Source: Mesorhizobium sp.
GTDB lineage: Bacteria; Pseudomonadota; Alphaproteobacteria; Rhizobiales; Rhizobiaceae
Length of the DNA stretch: 64,000 nt
Direction of reading: 5' to 3'
NCBI RefSeq assembly: GCF_023954305.1
Contig: NZ_JAMLIG010000003.1
Coordinates: forward strand, 62,001 to 126,000
Below are positions 25,952-35,148 of the stretch, piece by piece. Below the pieces are notes generated by a model, which made no database searches, was not told the DNA's origin, and was given only the letters and a program-made list of their open reading frames with translations. The stretch's first letter is position 1, and every line of letters begins with the position of its first letter. The position numbers and the translations under genes are program-made.

Positions 25952-27109
25952 ATGGGCATTTCGATCGAGGAACTCCGGCAGCGCACCGAAAATCTGCGGC
26001 GGCGCATGAAATCCGAGGGTTACGACGCGCTGATAATCTATTCCGACGAATACCGGTCGGGGCACTCGACCTATGTGACGAACTACAAGCCGATCAACGT
26101 GATCGAGGAATCGCCACAGCTTGTGCTGATCGTCGGTGACAATGAGCCGGTGGTCTTTCTCGGGCGGCTGAACGCTTATGCGGCCAAGGACATGTGCTGG
26201 ATTAAGGACGTGCGCGGCATTCACCGTCCCTACACCGACTTTCCGCAGGTCTTTGCCCCAATCGTCGGCCGCGCGAGCAAGATCGGCTTGATCGGAAAGA
26301 ACATCCTGCCGTTCGAGATCTACGAGCAACTCGTCGATGCCGTTCCGCAAGCCCTGATCGAGAACCGGGACGACATTATGCTCGACCTGCGCAAGATCAA
26401 GACCGAGGCCGAGATCGACCTGATGGAGCATGCGGCAGACATCAACGACGCCGTGCTCAGGCGAGCGGCAAAAGAGGTCAAGGTCGGTATGACCGAAATT
26501 CAGGTCGCGGGACTTGCAGAAGGCATCGCGCGCGAGATGAACGCGGATATCGGTTCGGCCACTGTCGTCATGTCCGGGCCGAACACGAACTATCCGGCCT
26601 GGCGCGCGACTGACCGCAAGATCCAGCCGGGCGAGTACGTCATGCTCGATTTCAACCCGGCCATCGGCCACTACTGCAACGACGGAGGCATCACTATCCT
26701 GATGCCAGGCGCCGATCCTGAACAGGAACGCGCCTTGGTGGTGGGCCACCGGGCGCTGAAGAAGGTGATCCCGACCATCCGCCCGGGCATCACCGCGCGA
26801 TCGATCTTCGACACGCTGTTGGAAGAGCTCGAACCGCATGGCTTCGCCAGGAACTTCACGCCCTATGCCAAGGGACTGCGCGGCGTGGGGCATGCGGTGG
26901 GCCTCGACGTGGTCGAGCCGCCGAACCTGAGCTCGGACAGCGATTTCTCGCTCGAGGCCGGCATGACGCTGGCCGTCAAACTCGACCTGCACGACCTGCC
27001 CGGTGGCGGCTACCGGATCGAGGTTGTTGTTGCGGTCACGGAAGACGGCGTGCGCCCGCTCAACAAGTTGGTTCTTGACGAACCGGATGACTTCGCCGTG
27101 CAGCGCTGA
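25952..27109 (+). CDS. M24-family (Xaa-Pro peptidase/creatinase-like) hydrolase
   Basis: The 385-residue protein has a creatinase-type N-terminal domain and a C-terminal pita-bread fold. Canonical metal ligands are partly kept: both Asp in LDFNPAIGHYCNDGG, His in GVGHAVGL, and the last Glu in YRIEVVVAVTEDG. The usual Glu of the TxEP motif is replaced (LAVKLDLHD), and GLxxHE reads GLDVVE. Creatinases also lack the metal site, so this may be a metal-independent amidohydrolase rather than a peptidase. Placed between TRAP genes, it probably cleaves the imported solute. Confidence 0.8.
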   Translation: MGISIEELRQRTENLRRRMKSEGYDALIIYSDEYRSGHSTYVTNYKPINVIEESPQLVLIVGDNEPVVFLGRLNAYAAKDMCWIKDVRGIHRPYTDFPQVFAPIVGRASKIGLIGKNILPFEIYEQLVDAVPQALIENRDDIMLDLRKIKTEAEIDLMEHAADINDAVLRRAAKEVKVGMTEIQVAGLAEGIAREMNADIGSATVVMSGPNTNYPAWRATDRKIQPGEYVMLDFNPAIGHYCNDGGITILMPGADPEQERALVVGHRALKKVIPTIRPGITARSIFDTLLEELEPHGFARNFTPYAKGLRGVGHAVGLDVVEPPNLSSDSDFSLEAGMTLAVKLDLHDLPGGGYRIEVVVAVTEDGVRPLNKLVLDEPDDFAVQR

Positions 27110-27197
27110 ACCCAAAGGCAAGGCGCGTCCGTCTGGCGAAACGGCAGACGGCCGGAAGACCTGACCTATCAACCGAACCAGAAAGGGAGGAAGAGAA

Positions 27198-28184
27198 ATG
27201 AACAGAAGAGGCCTGCTAAAGAGCGTCGTAGCGACCGCAATCCTGTCGTTTGGCGCGCTGGCAACCCCGGCGCTGGCACAGGACAAAACAATCCGCGTGG
27301 CCTCGGTCACCGGACCGTCGCACCACCACAACATCTCGTTGCGTTGGTTCGCCGATCAGGTTGCCGCGCGCAATGTCGGGCTCACCATCGAAGTCCTCGA
27401 TGGCGGCCAGCTCGGCGGCGAACGCGACTATATCGAAGGCATGATGCTGGGCAGCATCCAGATGGCGCAGGTCTCGACCGCGCCGGTCGCGGGCTTCGTG
27501 CCGGAGTTCGACCTGTTCAGCCTGCCCTACGTGATCCGGGACACCGATCACTTCAAGGCGGTTGTCTCGGGGCCGATCGGCGCGAAATTCGGCGAACTGG
27601 CCGAAGCGCGGGGTATCAAGATCCTTGCATGGTTCGACAACGGCTATCGTCACGTCTTCAATAAGGTGCGGCCGGTGGTGTCGCCCGACGATATGGCAGG
27701 GCTAAAAATCCGCGTGATGGAAAGCCCGCTCATGGTCAACACGGTGAATGCGATGGGCGGCTCGGCGACGCCGATGTCCTACGCAGAGCTTTACACCGCG
27801 CTCGAGCAGGGCGTTCTGGACGGGGGCGAAAACGCAGCCGGCAACGTGCTGAACGACCGCTTCTACGAAGTCACCGACTTCCTGTCCCTGACGCAGCATT
27901 TTCGTCCGCCGGGGATCGTAACGATCAGCATGGCAACTTGGAACGGACTCAGTGCGGAACAGCAGCAAGTGCTCCTCGAGGAGGCCGCGCGGCTTCAGGA
28001 TTACGAGATCGCCCTGACGGCCGAGGTCGGCGCCAAGGCTCTTGACGAGCTCAAGGCTAAGGGCATGCAGATCAATGAGGCCGATGTCGAAGCCTTCCGA
28101 GCCCGGATGGAGCCGGTCTACGCCGACTTCAAGGCCAAGCATGGTGCCGAACTCCTCGAAGCGGTGCAGAACACCGGTTCGTGA
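27198..28184 (+). CDS. TRAP transporter substrate-binding protein (DctP family)
   Basis: The 328-residue protein has a signal peptide (MNRRGLLKSVVATAILS... to LAQDK). DctP features include GGQLGGERDYIEGMMLGSIQMA, the conserved Arg segment GLKIRVMESPLMVN, and PMSYAELYTALEQGVLDGGENA. It captures the ligand in the periplasm for DctQM. AAGGGAGGAAGAG precedes the ATG. The operon order DctQ-DctM-M24-DctP, with the binding protein last, is somewhat unusual. A strong terminator follows. Confidence 0.93.
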   Translation: MNRRGLLKSVVATAILSFGALATPALAQDKTIRVASVTGPSHHHNISLRWFADQVAARNVGLTIEVLDGGQLGGERDYIEGMMLGSIQMAQVSTAPVAGFVPEFDLFSLPYVIRDTDHFKAVVSGPIGAKFGELAEARGIKILAWFDNGYRHVFNKVRPVVSPDDMAGLKIRVMESPLMVNTVNAMGGSATPMSYAELYTALEQGVLDGGENAAGNVLNDRFYEVTDFLSLTQHFRPPGIVTISMATWNGLSAEQQQVLLEEAARLQDYEIALTAEVGAKALDELKAKGMQINEADVEAFRARMEPVYADFKAKHGAELLEAVQNTGS

Positions 28185-28196
28185 ATGAGCGAGTTT

Positions 28197-28223
28197 GTGC
28201 GGGCGGCAGTGTGCCGCCCGCAC
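28197..28223 (+). terminator. Terminator after the TRAP operon
   Basis: A perfect 12-bp stem (GTGCGGGCGGCA / TGCCGCCCGCAC) with a three-base loop begins ten bases after the dctP stop. Only two T follow directly, so termination may be partly factor dependent. Confidence 0.7.
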
Positions 28224-28375
28224 TTCCTAGGAATCGGCACGCAACGGCCGCTTCGAAGCATTCTTGCAAAATAAATGGCGCGGTACACGCAACATTTTCC
28301 GCGCACATCATATTGCCGACGTATCGGTGAAGAACCGGTTAATCAAATCGCCGGGGATAAGATTGTAAGGGTGAG

Positions 28376-28402
28376 CCTGGCGCGAACGGCCAGGTTCTTT
28401 TT
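28376..28402 (+). terminator. Second hairpin with T-run
   Basis: The stem CCTGGC / GCCAGG with a seven-base loop is followed by TTCTTTTT. This is a classical intrinsic terminator shape, lying between the TRAP operon terminator and the IS5 remnant. No small gene that it would serve was recognised upstream. Confidence 0.5.
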
Positions 28403-28553
28403 GCGGCTATCTCACACCCTCGTCGGAAAAGCGCGGGGGTGGGCGAACTAGTTTACCGGAGGTTTGCCCGAACTCACTCTCTCGGCTCGATAGTTCCCAC
28501 TCAACTCCAGTTCGGGACGAACTTACCCGTAAATCAGGAGGCATTGTCAATGG

Positions 28554-28974
28554 AAGTTTCGGTGGTCCTCACGCTTTGGCTGTCGATGACGCCGGCGGAC
28601 GGGCTCGCCTCCCGGCCTTTCCGTTCGCGCGCGGCCATGACGAGTTCATTGTTGATGGCACGCAGCAATCCTTCGTCCCGCCAGCGCCAGCAGTATTTCT
28701 ACACCGTCGAGAACGGCGGCAAGTTCTTCGACAAAAGGCGCCATGCCCCGCCCGACGACGCCATGTAAAGCAGCGCGTTCACGACCTCGCGCAGGTCCGT
28801 CTTGCGGGGACGGCCGATGCGGTTCGGCGCCGGCATCAGCGGCGCGATCAGCGCCCACTCGGCGTCCGTCAGGTCGCTTGCGTAGCGCGGGCAGCGCCGT
28901 TCGTAGGCGGGGCGAGTGGCTTCGCTCCAGCACAGCATGATCTCCATCGAACCTCCGCAATCCGACAGAATCAC
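28554..28974 (-). pseudogene. IS5-family transposase remnant
   Basis: The frame begins MEIMLCWSEATRP, with the IS5/IS427-type N-terminal pattern LTDAEWALIAPLMPAPN and GRPRKTDLREVVNALLY. It is interrupted by TAG where Gln is expected (FSTV-stop-KYCWRWRDEG), continues in the same frame to GVIDSQSVRTTE and ends abruptly at about 28554, where the alignment to a full element stops. About half the transposase, including most DDE residues, is missing. Confidence 0.8.
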
Positions 28975-29060
28975 AACCCGCTGAAATCATTCACTTCTTT
29001 ATGGAGCAGGCACCTAGGTCCTCAATGTATTCCGCAGGCAGGAAATATTCTTTCACCCAA

Positions 29061-30284
29061 CTATCGGGTATAATGAAGCGGGCCGGACACCTTTGCCTCG
29101 CGCCCGCCAAGTTCCGCGGTGCAATCCGAACGCAACGTCGAGTTCCCGCTCATCTCGACAGTGTCAGCAACGATCCTCAGGCAGTTGCTGCTCGTGCTGT
29201 TGTTGCCGACATATGTCAGATCACCCTTCGGAAAATAGAGATACCCATTCAAATCGGTAGCGCCATTGCCGTTGAAAATATGAGACGATGTGTTGAGTGC
29301 GTCCGAAATGAAAAGCATGCCGGCATATTCGCCGGTGGTCGGGGCGCTTAGCGACAATGAGGCATTGCCGTTCACCGTCACTGATCCGTTCTTGATGTAA
29401 AATACGACGCCTTCGCCAGTCACCGTGCCCTTTATGTCCAGGTCGTTGTCTATGTAGTAGATTCCGGGCTCAAGGGTTTTGGTCCCGCTGAGGTCCAGAT
29501 TCCAGTACCTCCCGGCGCGAACCACCGTGTCGGACGCCTTTGGTTCGGACAGCAAGATGGGGGGCATCGGTTCGGGAAGATGGGCAAATGGGTCCGGCAG
29601 CGGCCAAGCGTTCTGTCTGCTGCTTGCGCAATCGAGGGTGAGGCCGGCCGTGGCGTCGATACCGCCTGAGCTTTGCAAACAATCGGCAGAAAGCGTGGCA
29701 CTGCCTCCAACATAGATCGCGTCGTCAGCTGCGGAATTTGAGGCGACCACACATCCATCCATGATGATGGAGGTGTTGCCAGCCGCCTCGACCGCTCGTG
29801 GGGCGGTTCGATTGAGCGCGTAGACGCAGGCAGTATCGCCGGTTCTCACACTGATGCGGGTGGTGAGCGAAAACTGCCGGACACCCACGTCCGACTGCGC
29901 CACAAGTTCCGCAGCGTCCGCGAAGAAAGTTCGATATGGAAAAGCCAGCGAAGAGGTAACGTGTTGAACTCCGTCATCGTCGATCGCCAAGCCGTGATAA
30001 CGGAACTCCGGCGTGTGACCTTGTCGCAACAGCCTCATGTCGGCATGGGCTTCGAAGTGGCTTTTCCCGAGCGTCTCCAGTTCAGCGTCGGATAGTCCGG
30101 ATGGCACCTTGACCGCAATCGCCATTGCCGCTGCGTCCAATGCGGCCTGCAGATCGCTTTTCGTCCGATTCATGTTCGAAATGTCGAGCGAAAATCCTAT
30201 GGCCGCCGTCAGCGGCAAGGCTAGGATGGCGGTCGCTATCGCAACATTGCCACTTTTGGCGCCAATGAATCGTATGAGCCCCAT
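29061..30284 (-). CDS. TadG-like pilus-associated protein, second paralogue
   Basis: The 407-residue protein has the same plan as the one at 19830-21059: KSGNVAIATAILALPLTAAIGFSLDIS membrane segment, DLQAALDAAAMAIAV, then a long extracytoplasmic part with PGIYYIDNDLDIKG, VTVNGNASLSLSAP, GYLYFPKGDLTYVGNNS and a final Cys-containing block (CLRIVADTVEMSGNS, compare CLRIVGNTIEFTGNS). Similarity is moderate, so this is an old duplication. No tad secretion genes are nearby. Surface role inferred. Confidence 0.8.
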   Translation of the reverse strand: MGLIRFIGAKSGNVAIATAILALPLTAAIGFSLDISNMNRTKSDLQAALDAAAMAIAVKVPSGLSDAELETLGKSHFEAHADMRLLRQGHTPEFRYHGLAIDDDGVQHVTSSLAFPYRTFFADAAELVAQSDVGVRQFSLTTRISVRTGDTACVYALNRTAPRAVEAAGNTSIIMDGCVVASNSAADDAIYVGGSATLSADCLQSSGGIDATAGLTLDCASSRQNAWPLPDPFAHLPEPMPPILLSEPKASDTVVRAGRYWNLDLSGTKTLEPGIYYIDNDLDIKGTVTGEGVVFYIKNGSVTVNGNASLSLSAPTTGEYAGMLFISDALNTSSHIFNGNGATDLNGYLYFPKGDLTYVGNNSTSSNCLRIVADTVEMSGNSTLRSDCTAELGGREAKVSGPLHYTR

Positions 30285-30488
30285 GTCGCTGCCCCGCCTC
30301 GCTTGGAAGACCGTACCGCTCCCCCGCTAAAGCTTCTTCAACTCAATCGCTCCAATCTGAACGATTGACCCTGAAACGCTACGCATAGGCGGTTATTGAT
30401 GTTCGCGAGGTGGCATACCGATCGATATTTTCTATCAGACCGGGCCTGTGCCGCAGCCGATCTGGATACCAGATCAGGGAGTGCCAAA

Positions 30489-32972
30489 CTACCGGGCGCG
30501 CGGATGAGATTTCACCGCGGAGGCAATACCTTGCTCTTTGCCGTTTGAGACGTTCCAAAACCAGCGAGCAAAAGCCTTGGCGTCAACTGGCTTGCTATAG
30601 AGGTAGCCTTGTGCCTTGTCGCAACCATTCGCCACGAGAAATGCTTCTTGCGCCGCATTCTCGATTCCTTCTGCAACCACTTTGATTCCCATTTTTCGGC
30701 CGAGCGTCAGCACGGCGGTTACAATGGCTGCATCGAACGCATCGGTAAGCAGGTCTCGTATGAAACCTCGATCAATTTTCAGCCGCGTAAGCGGAATGCG
30801 CTTTAACGTGCTTAGCGAAGCATAGCCGGTCCCGAAATCGTCAAGTGTTATTCCGACCCCCAATTCGTAAAGCTGGCGCAATGGCTCAAGCAAATGGTCG
30901 TCGTTCACCAGCGCTATATTTTCGGTGATTTCAAGCTCTAATTGCTGGGGTTCAAGATTGTGTCGGGATAAGGCGGCCTTGACGGTCCCAGAAAGATTTC
31001 CTGAGCGGAGCTGTGCGGTAAACAGATTAACGGCGACACGGGCAATGCAGACTCCCTGCTCCCGCCAGAGCGCAAGTTGGCGGCACGCCTCATCTATGGT
31101 CCAGTCACCGACGGCATCGGCCAAGGCGCTCGTCTCCAGCACAGCCAGGAATGCACTTGGCGCGATCAGGCCTCGCTGAGGATGGTTCCAGCGCAAGAGC
31201 GCTTCGGCCCCCACAACTCGACCATCGCTGAGGCGAATTTGCGGTTGATAGAACAGTTCCAGCTCGCCAGCTTCGAAGGCCATTCGCAGTTCGGCACTAA
31301 GTCGCTCCCGCTCCACGATGCGATCCCGCATGGAAGGCTCAAAGAGCCTGTAGACAGAGCCTCCGTGCTCCTTCGCTCGATAAAGAGCGAGGTCGGCATT
31401 CGCAATCAGATCGTCAATAGAACAACCGTGGGCCGGGCAAAGAGCAATCCCGACGCTCGCGTTAATATGGAGTTTTCGCTCGTCCATCTCGAAAGGCTGT
31501 CCCAGGCATTTGAGGATCGACTTTGCGATTTCGGAGGCATTCAGGGGATCAGACGTCCGAGGCAGCAACACTGCAAATTCGTCCCCTCCAAAACGGGCGA
31601 CAGTCCCATCCTGCGGAATCGCCGCCGAGATGGAATCGGCGACTTTGGTCAACAATAAGTCGCCCGCCCGGTGACCGAGGCTGTCATTAATCACCTTGAA
31701 GTCGTCGAGGTCGAGGAGCATGATGGTTGCTGATCGCGCATCATTAATCGCATCGACTGCTCGTTGATGAAATAATGTCCGGTTCGCCAGCCCTGTTAGC
31801 TGATCATAGTGGGCCATATAGGCAATTTGAGCATCGGCTCGCTTGCGGTCGGTAATATCTTCTGAAATGCCGAGGAGAAACGGTCGCTGACCATCAGAGC
31901 TCGGCATGGGCATCTTTATGGTTCGCATAATGCGGGTGCTGCCGCTGGGATTCGTCACCGGCTCTTCCTCGATTAATACAGGCTTACCAGATGAGAGCAT
32001 TTCCTCATCATACTCACTGAAAAAGTCCGCCTGCTCCTTTGGAACAAGGTCATAGACATTCGTCCCAAGAAGTTCCTCTCTCGGCCGTCCGAGAAGATCC
32101 TCACCCGCCTTGTTAATGAAAACAAGCCGGTGCTCGTCGGGTTCCTTCACGAATACGATTGAAGGTATCGTTTCTATGATGAGGTCCAGAAACTCCTGCG
32201 TTCTCTTTAGTTCATCTTCAGCCGCCTTACGCTGCGTGATATCGACAACAGCTACCAGTATGGCATTGCATCGCCCTGTTAGCTCTCTGGCATGGGTAAG
32301 GACCTCTATTACCTCCCCGTTTGCTTTGTGATGTCGCCAGCTTTTTTCCGACCGCAGTGTGCCCGCGTCGGCTTTGACATGCGCGATCAGCGCAGCCTTG
32401 TCCTCCTCCGGCCGAATGTCGAGGATAGACATCGAAAGGAATTGGTCACGGCCATAGCCGTAGTGTTCTACGGCCGCCTCGTTCACCTCCAAGAAAGAGA
32501 GAGTATCGCGATCGTAAACCCACATGGGAATGGGATTGCTTTCAAATAGCAATCGGAACCCAGCCTCGCTCTCCCTCAGGGACTGGAGGGCATCCTGTTC
32601 GGTGATGTCCACCAACATGTTCACCGCTCCCACGAGATTGCCTGACGCGTCTCGCAGCGGAGTCGGGAAGGGAAGGAACGTAACCCTGGTACCGTCGGCG
32701 CGCACGGCTATCGCTTTCGCCCCTCTAACAGGGCGATTTTCTTTCAAAGCGACAGCCATCGGACATTGATCGTGCGGGAGCGGTGTTCCGTCCGGCAAAA
32801 ATAGCCGCCACGGCCCACACCATCTATCCTTCCCCAGTTCGGGCCGGCCACCCCAGAAATCGACAGCGGCCTGATTGAAGAACGTGATGTGACCGTCAGC
32901 GTCGGTGGTGTAAATCGCTGCGGGCAGCGCCTCAAGAAGCCTATGACAGCTTTGTTCGTGCGGGTCCAACAC
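30489..32972 (-). CDS. PAS-PAS-PAS-GGDEF-EAL c-di-GMP enzyme
   Basis: The 827-residue protein lacks obvious membrane helices. Three PAS domains lie at about 10-125, 135-250 and 260-385 (each ending in a VDITEQ/VDITQRK/EDITDRK linker). The GGDEF domain (about 390-555) has LDLDDFKVINDSLGH and an intact RFGGDEF. The EAL domain (about 565-810) has EALLRW, LEITEN, LDDFGTGY, LKIDRGF and VAEGIEN. All catalytic motifs look intact, so it could both make and degrade c-di-GMP under control of a small ligand, redox or oxygen signal sensed by PAS. Confidence 0.93.
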   Translation of the reverse strand: MLDPHEQSCHRLLEALPAAIYTTDADGHITFFNQAAVDFWGGRPELGKDRWCGPWRLFLPDGTPLPHDQCPMAVALKENRPVRGAKAIAVRADGTRVTFLPFPTPLRDASGNLVGAVNMLVDITEQDALQSLRESEAGFRLLFESNPIPMWVYDRDTLSFLEVNEAAVEHYGYGRDQFLSMSILDIRPEEDKAALIAHVKADAGTLRSEKSWRHHKANGEVIEVLTHARELTGRCNAILVAVVDITQRKAAEDELKRTQEFLDLIIETIPSIVFVKEPDEHRLVFINKAGEDLLGRPREELLGTNVYDLVPKEQADFFSEYDEEMLSSGKPVLIEEEPVTNPSGSTRIMRTIKMPMPSSDGQRPFLLGISEDITDRKRADAQIAYMAHYDQLTGLANRTLFHQRAVDAINDARSATIMLLDLDDFKVINDSLGHRAGDLLLTKVADSISAAIPQDGTVARFGGDEFAVLLPRTSDPLNASEIAKSILKCLGQPFEMDERKLHINASVGIALCPAHGCSIDDLIANADLALYRAKEHGGSVYRLFEPSMRDRIVERERLSAELRMAFEAGELELFYQPQIRLSDGRVVGAEALLRWNHPQRGLIAPSAFLAVLETSALADAVGDWTIDEACRQLALWREQGVCIARVAVNLFTAQLRSGNLSGTVKAALSRHNLEPQQLELEITENIALVNDDHLLEPLRQLYELGVGITLDDFGTGYASLSTLKRIPLTRLKIDRGFIRDLLTDAFDAAIVTAVLTLGRKMGIKVVAEGIENAAQEAFLVANGCDKAQGYLYSKPVDAKAFARWFWNVSNGKEQGIASAVKSHPRAR

Positions 32973-33656
32973 GTGAGTCCACCTCGCTTTTCATTTCAGC
33001 TATGCTGAGCCAGGGTGCGGCACGGTGATCAGATGAGCATGAGACATGAGAAGATAACAAAGGTTTGCGAAAGTACCCCACATTCGAAACCATCTTCAGA
33101 GTGAATGGCCGCACCCTCCCAACTGTTCCCATCGGTTTTACAGAATGAACGTCGTTGGGCATTCCCGAGGCCGGATTGTCGTCGCGCCCCACCGAGAGTG
33201 CAGCGCAGCCGCTTGTTTGAACGCGAAGCCGGGGTTAGGTGGTTGATCCGTGCCGCAAGCAAGCAGTCAACGACGCCTCGATTTAAATCGATGGACGGCT
33301 CTCTCCGGCGCAAGCGATTCGAGTTGTTACCCGGCGGACTTGGGTGCCAACATTTATCCGGCGTGGCCTGGAATGCTGGTGCGCCCAAATGGGGTAATCC
33401 GCGCGACGTGAAAACACACCGCGATCAGATGCGAAACTCGACTCCCTCGTTTCGCCCCTGGTTAGGCCGAGCATTTCCTATTCGCAGAAGTCGCGCGCTT
33501 ATTCCTCGGGGGACTCCGGTTGATACTCGCGAGGCCAATCGCCGCGCGAGAGCAGAACACAGGGCCCGCTGGATCCGCGTGGATCATACGCGAAGCCTCT
33601 GGCGGCCAGAGCGCTCGTTATCTCGCGGATGCCGGTCAATCCGTAGAGGTGATCGT
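32973..33656. other. Gene-free stretch upstream of IS66 remnant
   Basis: About 680 bases in which open frames exist but none shows a ribosome-binding site, a recognisable motif or natural composition. The left edge should hold the promoter of the PAS-GGDEF-EAL gene. The right edge is the broken end of an IS66 transposase gene. Confidence 0.4.
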
Positions 33657-34412
33657 GCAGTTCCAAAAATATACGCTTTACTCCAGGAAGCTCGGCATGA
33701 ACATCCCGAGCGGCACCTGAAGCAGTTCACCGGGATTCTGCAGGCCGATGCCTATGCCGGCTATAACGGGCTCTACCTCCCCGACCGCAAGCCCAGACCG
33801 GAGACGGAAGCGCTCTGCTGGAGTCATGCCAGGCGCAAGTTCTTCGTTCTGGCCGACATCGCCGCCAATGCGCGTCGGGGAAAGGCCGCGCCGCCGATCT
33901 CTCCGATCGCCTTCGAGGCCGTCCGGCGCATTGATCTCCTGTTCGACATCGAGCGCGATCTCAATGAACTGGCCACCGAACAGCGCCTCGCCGTCAGGAC
34001 CGAAAGGAGCGCGTCGCTCGTCGCCGAACTGGAAGCATGGATGCGTGGGGAGCGTGCCAGGCTCTCGCGCCACGCGCCGGTCGCCCAAGCCATCGACTAC
34101 ATGCTCAAACGCTGGTCCAGCTTCACTCGTTTCCTCGAAGACGGGCGCATCTGTCTCACGAACAACGCCGCCGAGCGGGCGCTGCGTGGTTTGGCTCTTG
34201 GCAGAACGTCGTGGCTCTTCGCCGGCTCCGAGCGCGGCGCCGATCGCGCGGCCGTCATGTATACGCTGATCGGCACAGCAAAGCTCAATGATGCCGACCC
34301 GCAGGCCTGGCTCGCAGACGTCCTCGCTCGCATCGCCGACATGCCGCAAAGCCGGCTGGCCGATCTCCTGCCGTGGAACTGGAAGCCGCAATCTGCAAGA
34401 CTGGCGGCATGA
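33657..34412 (+). pseudogene. tnpC: IS66 TnpC transposase, C-terminal half
   Basis: From about residue HEHPERHLKQFTGILQ the frame matches IS66 TnpC: ADAYAGYNGLY, ALCWSHARRKFFVLAD, the catalytic region FLEDGRICLTNNAAERALRGLALGR, and SERGADRAAVMYTLIGTAKLN through the usual C-terminal IADMPQSRLADLLPWNW. The frame continues upstream to 33105, but that part does not resemble TnpC. The N-terminal zinc-finger and first catalytic Asp region is lost, so it is not functional. Its stop overlaps the start of the next gene in ATGA. Confidence 0.85.
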
Positions 34413-35026
34413 GCCCCGTCGATCGCATCGCCCGCATCAGGATCCAGCTCGATGACTGGCAGCCCACCATCTGGCGGCGCGCCGAGGTGCCGCTGACGGC
34501 AACGCTCAAGGCCTTGCACGACGTCATCCAGGCGGCCATGCCGTTTGACGATTATCACCTGTTCGAGTTCCGCGCTGACGGAGAGCGCTACGCCATCCCC
34601 GATCCCGAATGGGATAGTCTGCGTGACAAAACCTATTCGGCGAAGACGATGCGGCTCGGAACGCTGGTCGATCGTGGCATCACGCAACTGGCCTACACCT
34701 ACGACTTCGGTGACGACTGGCGGCACACGATCACGATCGAGGCAATAGCCGACGCCGAACCCGCCGCCGAGTATCCCCTCTACATCGACGGCGCCGGCCG
34801 CGCTCCACCCGAAAATGTCGGCGGCATCCCCGGCTTCGAATTGTTCCTCGACGCCATCGCCGATCCCAAGCACGACCAGCATCGCGAACTCAAACGCTGG
34901 CACGGCCGTCCGTTCGATCCGGAACAACCCAACGTCGACGAGATCCTCATCCGGATGGAAAAGCTCGCCAGGCGCCGCGCTCTCGGCAAGGCCGGCTTCG
35001 AGAAAAGCCGCAGTCAGCCACGCTGA
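34409..35026 (+). CDS. Plasmid pRiA4b ORF-3 family protein
   Basis: The 205-residue protein matches the pRiA4b ORF-3 family: IRIQLDDWQPTIWRRAEVP, LHDVIQAAMPFDDYHLFEF, YTYDFGDDWRHTITIE and PPENVGGIPGFELFLDAI. Function is unknown. The ATG overlaps the tnpC stop (ATGA), so it is translationally coupled to the transposase and lies inside the element's right repeat, making it an IS66 passenger gene. No defects are visible. Confidence 0.85.
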   Translation: MSPVDRIARIRIQLDDWQPTIWRRAEVPLTATLKALHDVIQAAMPFDDYHLFEFRADGERYAIPDPEWDSLRDKTYSAKTMRLGTLVDRGITQLAYTYDFGDDWRHTITIEAIADAEPAAEYPLYIDGAGRAPPENVGGIPGFELFLDAIADPKHDQHRELKRWHGRPFDPEQPNVDEILIRMEKLARRRALGKAGFEKSRSQPR

Positions 35027-35148
35027 CAATCCGAGGCGGCCGCGGTCCTCACCGGAGGCTTACCTTGCATCGGGAGAATGGTCGTCAGATGTAGAATAGA
35101 CCCTTCTTCTCTTTCGGCGGCTTTTTCCACGGCCCTGGCCTTTCCCGC

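Larger units (their letters stand above)
33657..35063 (+). mobile_element. IS66-type element, right half
   Basis: The segment holds the C-terminal part of a TnpC transposase, a downstream passenger gene and a right terminal repeat ending GGCTTAC at 35057-35063 (reverse complement GTAAGCC, the IS66 family end). The left end, tnpA, tnpB and the first half of tnpC are missing. Confidence 0.7.

Noticed and set aside
25811..27334. 507-codon minus-strand frame
   Set aside because: Antisense of the M24 hydrolase gene; no motif.
33105..33656. N-terminal extension of the IS66 tnpC frame
   Set aside because: Open but unlike TnpC, and no ribosome-binding site; the true homology begins near 33657-33690.
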